Source: Endomicrobium sp. (GTDB lineage Bacteria; Elusimicrobiota; Endomicrobiia; Endomicrobiales; Endomicrobiaceae). Taken from it: a stretch of DNA of 10,042 nt. Shown here one piece after another: positions 7,143 through 10,042 of this stretch. Every line of letters begins with the position of its first letter. The first letter of the stretch is position 1. A program made the translations under genes and the position numbers. The notes below the pieces were generated by a model that did no database searches, was not told the origin of the DNA, and worked only from the letters and a program-made list of their open reading frames with translations. The stretch lies in NCBI GenBank assembly GCA_031278405.1, contig JAITKL010000047.1, positions 1 through 10,042 on the forward strand, in the 5' to 3' direction.

Positions 7143-8051
7143 ATGACTATATTTTTAGGAATGATTGTGGCGTTTGTCGTGATTTTTATAGCTAATTCCG
7201 TAAAAATAATAAAACAGTACGAAAAAGGGCTTATTGAAACTTTGGGTAAGTACACAGGGACAAGGAACTCAGGACCAAATATTATAATTCCTATATTTCA
7301 AAGACTACTCAGAATAGATATGAGAGAACGCGTTATTGATGTTCCCCCACAAAGCGTTATAACAAAAGACAATGTGTCTGTTGTTGTTGACGCTATAATT
7401 TATTTTCAGGTTACAGATCCTGCAAGAGTGGTTTATAACATTGAGAATTTTGCACTTGCAGCTTTAAAGCTTGCTCAGACAAACTTAAGAAACGTAATAG
7501 GCGATATGGAATTGGACAGCACTCTTACGTCAAGAGAAAAAATAAACACGCAGCTTAGAGTTGTAATGGATGAAGCTACAGACAAATGGGGTGTAAAAGT
7601 TACAAGAGTTGAAATACAAAAAATTGACCCTCCTAAAGACATTACAGACGCTATGTCTAAACAGATGAAAGCTGAAAGAGAAAAGAGAGCAAATATTTTG
7701 GAAGCTGAAGGTTTAAGACAAGCTGCTATTCTTAAGGCTGAAGGCGCTAAACAGGCTGTTATTCTTGACGCAGAAGCTGTAAAAGAGAAGCAAGTCTTAG
7801 AAGCTATTGGTGAAGCCGAAGCTATAAGAAAAGTTGCTGAAGCAGAGAAATATAAAATTGAAATGGTTTATAAAGCTATACATGAGGGCAAACCTACAAA
7901 CGATCTTATTGCCATAAAATATTTGGAGGCTTTGAGTAAAGTTGCCGATGGACAGGCTACAAAAGTGTTTTTACCTTTAGAGACTGCAGGAGTTATGGCA
8001 TCTCTTGGAGGTATAGCGGAATTGTTTAAGAGTACGCCACAAAGCAGATAA
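7143..8051 (+). CDS. qmcA: SPFH/band 7 membrane protein, QmcA/paraslipin type
   Basis: A 302-residue stomatin-family protein. One N-terminal membrane segment (about 2-20) is followed by the SPFH domain (about 22-190) with IIKQYEKGLIETLGKY (22-37), DVPPQSVITKDNV (66-78) and WGVKVTRVEI (149-158). Next comes an Ala/Glu/Lys-rich coiled coil with 11-residue repeats starting at 185, 196 and 207 (ILEAEGLRQAA, ILKAEGAKQAV, ILDAEAVKEKQ). The C-terminal motif is PLETAGVMASLGGIAELFK (278-296). The whole layout, including this tail, matches E. coli QmcA. SPFH proteins form large rings or cages in the membrane and influence membrane domains and FtsH-type proteolysis; the role of QmcA itself is poorly defined. 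The purine-rich GGGGGTG at 7132-7138 lies 4 nt before the ATG. The gene directly follows its expected NfeD partner, so the two products probably work together. Confidence 0.9.
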   Translation: MTIFLGMIVAFVVIFIANSVKIIKQYEKGLIETLGKYTGTRNSGPNIIIPIFQRLLRIDMRERVIDVPPQSVITKDNVSVVVDAIIYFQVTDPARVVYNIENFALAALKLAQTNLRNVIGDMELDSTLTSREKINTQLRVVMDEATDKWGVKVTRVEIQKIDPPKDITDAMSKQMKAEREKRANILEAEGLRQAAILKAEGAKQAVILDAEAVKEKQVLEAIGEAEAIRKVAEAEKYKIEMVYKAIHEGKPTNDLIAIKYLEALSKVADGQATKVFLPLETAGVMASLGGIAELFKSTPQSR

Positions 8052-8097
8052 AAATAATTAAAATTTTTATATGCTTATTGAAAGAGCATTTTGATTT

Positions 8098-9186
8098 ATG
8101 CATATGATAGGTTTATATATACACATTCCGTTTTGTAGGCAAAAATGTTTTTATTGTGACTTTTTCTCAACAAAATACGATACTGATTTAGCCGATAAAT
8201 ATATTGATTCTTTGATAAAATATTCCCAAAAGTTTAAAAACAAAAAGATAAATTCAATATATATTGGCGGCGGTACTCCATCCGTTCTATCTTTTAAACA
8301 AATACAAAAACTTCTACTATCTTTAAGCAATACTTTTAATTTATCAAAAGTAAAAGAATTTACTTTTGAACTTAATCCAGAATCAGCTTCAAAAGAAAAA
8401 CTGATTATTCTAAAAGAATTTGGCGTCAATAGGTTAAGCATAGGACTTCAATCTGTTGAAGATAAATATTTAAAGTATTTAGGGCGTATACATGATTTAA
8501 AAACCTTTTGTACCTGTTATGATAATGCAAAACATGAAGGTTTTGATAATATAAATGTAGATTTAATATACGGATTGCCAAATCAAACTGTTAGTAATTG
8601 GGAAAGTGTTTTGAAAAAAACATTACTATTTAACAGCGAGCATTTATCGCTGTATCCCTTATCAATAGAAGAAAATACGACTTTTTACAAAAACAACATC
8701 GTTGCAGATGACACATTGCAGCGTGAAATGTATGAAAAAACCGTAAAGGTTTTGGAACATAGTGAATATGTTCATTATGAAATTTCAAACTGGGCTAAAA
8801 AGAACAAAGAAGCTTTACACAATACAAATTATTGGTGTAACTTGGAATATATAGGACTTGGAGCTGGTGCTTTCGGATATTTTGAGAAAAATAGATATAA
8901 AAACATAGAAAATGTTGAAAAATATATAAATTTTATTGAAAGCAATATAGATTGTACGACAGAAAATGAATATATAGACGAAAAACTTTATGCTGCTGAA
9001 ACAATAATGTTAGGACTAAGGCTTTTGTATAAAGGTTTATCTATAAAATGTTTCAATTCCCCACAAAATAAATCTGTTCTATTAGACTGTTTAAAAGAAA
9101 GAACTCTTATACAAGAGGAAGATAGAGTAAAACTTGCCAAAGAACACGTTTTTATTTTCAACCAGATCGTCTCAAAGTTTATGTAA
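8098..9186 (+). CDS. hemW: Radical SAM heme chaperone HemW
   Basis: HemW binds heme and a [4Fe-4S] cluster and is thought to deliver heme to membrane proteins. It is often misannotated as coproporphyrinogen III dehydrogenase (HemN). In these 362 residues the cluster motif is HIPFCRQKCFYCDF (9-22) with Cys13, Cys17 and Cys20. Phe22, instead of a fourth Cys, points to HemW and not HemN. YIGGGTPS (55-62) is the SAM-binding GGGTPS motif. NRLSIGLQS (111-119), VDLIYGLPNQT (154-164) and the family signature EISNWA...HNTNYW (228-246) with GLGAGAFGY (253-261) follow. The last part is the HemW C-terminal domain. Two ATGs (8098 and 8104) are possible; neither has a strong Shine-Dalgarno sequence, and AAAGAG at 8081-8086 is 11 nt from the first. 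It lies 46 bp after the SPFH gene on the same strand. HemW sits next to lepA in many Firmicutes, and here four cistrons after it. Confidence 0.93.
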   Translation: MHMIGLYIHIPFCRQKCFYCDFFSTKYDTDLADKYIDSLIKYSQKFKNKKINSIYIGGGTPSVLSFKQIQKLLLSLSNTFNLSKVKEFTFELNPESASKEKLIILKEFGVNRLSIGLQSVEDKYLKYLGRIHDLKTFCTCYDNAKHEGFDNINVDLIYGLPNQTVSNWESVLKKTLLFNSEHLSLYPLSIEENTTFYKNNIVADDTLQREMYEKTVKVLEHSEYVHYEISNWAKKNKEALHNTNYWCNLEYIGLGAGAFGYFEKNRYKNIENVEKYINFIESNIDCTTENEYIDEKLYAAETIMLGLRLLYKGLSIKCFNSPQNKSVLLDCLKERTLIQEEDRVKLAKEHVFIFNQIVSKFM

Positions 9187-9357
9187 GTCTAGTTTTTAAT
9201 AATTCTCTCTTGACTTTATCATACTTAAATTTAGTTACATAAAAAAGTGTTTTAGTCTATTTTCACTCATAAAATGTATCTTTTAACTATCCGATCAACT
9301 CACATTTCACTTAAAATAACATATTTTATATTTACGCGCACGCATGTAAATAAATTA

Positions 9358-9363
9358 TATAAT
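9358..9363 (+). promoter_or_regulatory. Candidate -10 box for secA
   Basis: An exact TATAAT about 48 bp before the secA ATG. No good -35 is found 16-18 bp upstream, where the sequence is the locally GC-rich ACGCGCACGC (9334-9343). The heptamer GCATGTA occurs on both sides, at 9342-9348 and 9371-9377. A second start signal could be TTGACT at 9210-9215, but its -10 partner is poor. The rest of the 9187-9411 spacer is plain AT-rich sequence, with no clear terminator for hemW. Confidence 0.35.
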
Positions 9364-9411
9364 CAAACTAGCATGTAGAAATTCTTAAGTCAAAGGAAGG
9401 TATTTGTAGAT

Positions 9412-10042
9412 ATGTTAAAAAGTATTTTGGGTAAAATTTTTGGTACGCAAAACGAAAGGGATATAAAAGCTATAAGACCGATAGTAGAAAAGGTAAATTC
9501 TTTTGAAACATCCATAAAAAACCTTAGCGATGATGAATTAAAGGCAAAAACAGCGAAATTTAGAGATCGTCTTTCAAAAGGAGAAACTTTAGACGACATT
9601 TTACCCGAAGCTTTTGCATGCGTAAGAGAAGCGTCTGTTAGAACAATAGGTTTAAGACATTTTGACGTGCAAATAATCGGTGGGTATATTCTTCACACAG
9701 GGAAAATTGCCGAAATGAAGACGGGAGAAGGTAAAACTTTGGTTGCTACGCTTGCAGCATATCTTAATGCTTTGCCTCAGACAGGCGTGCATGTTGTTAC
9801 AGTAAATGATTACCTTGCAAAAAGAGACAGGGAATGGATGGGCGTGGTATATGAAAAGCTAGGTCTTACAGTAGGAAACGTAGGACATGATACAAGTAAA
9901 GAAGAAAGAAGAGTAGCGTATAACTGTGATATAACATATGTTACAAACAACGAACTCGGTTTTGATTATCTTAGAGACAACATGGTAATTACAAAAGAGG
10001 ACAGAGTTCTGCGTCCGTTAAATTATGCCATCATAGACGAAG
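9412..10042 (+). CDS. secA: Preprotein translocase ATPase SecA (5' part, cut by window end)
   Basis: SecA is the ATP-driven motor that pushes unfolded preproteins through the SecYEG channel. The first 210 residues are present and the frame is open to the window end. The N-terminus [19 protein letters not shown] is typical of the family, followed by [10 protein letters not shown] (38-47). The helicase Q motif region is [12 protein letters not shown] (80-91). Walker A is MKTGEGKT (102-109), and VNDYLAKRD (131-139) and [13 protein letters not shown] (178-190) are SecA-specific motifs of nucleotide-binding domain 1. The sequence stops inside Walker B, just after AIIDE. Roughly three quarters of a normal SecA, including the preprotein cross-linking, NBD2 and C-terminal zinc regions, lies beyond the window. 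AAAGGAAGG at 9392-9400 is 11 nt from the ATG, slightly long but the best site. It has its own spacer, so it may be transcribed separately from hemW. Confidence 0.97.
   Translation, partial: MLKSILGKIFGTQNERDIKAIRPIVEKVNSFETSIKNLSDDELKAKTAKFRDRLSKGETLDDILPEAFACVREASVRTIGLRHFDVQIIGGYILHTGKIAEMKTGEGKTLVATLAAYLNALPQTGVHVVTVNDYLAKRDREWMGVVYEKLGLTVGNVGHDTSKEERRVAYNCDITYVTNNELGFDYLRDNMVITKEDRVLRPLNYAIIDE

Noticed and set aside
8071..8093. ATGCT...AGCAT hairpin followed by TTTT between the SPFH gene and hemW
   Set aside because: A 5 bp stem with a 9 nt loop and a very short T run is not a convincing intrinsic terminator.
8098..9186. Annotation as oxygen-independent coproporphyrinogen III oxidase (HemN)
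   Set aside because: The cluster motif lacks the fourth Cys (Phe at residue 22) and the length and HNTNYW signature fit HemW.

Overview
The window is an AT-rich stretch of bacterial chromosome made mostly of housekeeping genes. All intact genes after position 900 lie on the + strand. Closely spaced genes, AGGAG-type ribosome binding sites and the AT-biased codon use would suit a diderm host-restricted or symbiotic lineage. The protein set and the decayed locus next to intact essential genes bring Elusimicrobiota (Endomicrobium-like termite-gut symbionts) to mind. That placement is a guess from overall character, not proven by any single marker.

Layout. Positions 1-82 hold the 3' end of an unidentified + strand gene. 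It meets, tail to tail with about 20 bp of overlap, a small − strand gene for an exported HAD-superfamily (DUF2608-like) protein (63-632). After an AT-rich spacer with a weak promoter candidate come threonine synthase (thrC) and, 4 bp later, a two-domain cinA. Positions 3254-4064 contain no intact gene. They hold the remains of a + strand gene whose ribosome binding site, signal peptide and beta-barrel-like C-terminus are still visible but scattered over all three frames. I read this as a decayed outer-membrane protein gene. Next is a run of lepA (back-translocating GTPase), lepB (signal peptidase I), an NfeD-type membrane protein, a QmcA/slipin-type SPFH protein and hemW (radical SAM heme chaperone). 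A 225 bp spacer with an exact TATAAT box precedes secA, which runs off the window end.

How the genes fit together. lepB and secA are the signal-peptide-cleaving and motor parts of the Sec export route. The NfeD/SPFH pair is a membrane-organisation module, and lepA acts on the ribosome, so the second half is largely about making, exporting and organising envelope proteins. The order lepA-lepB-nfeD-qmcA-hemW combines two pairings known elsewhere, lepA-lepB and lepA-hemW. I found no rRNA, tRNA, CRISPR array, transposon or phage gene. I found no convincing new multi-gene system; the points most worth checking are the decayed membrane-protein locus, the reduced exported HAD protein and the lepA-hemW gene cluster.
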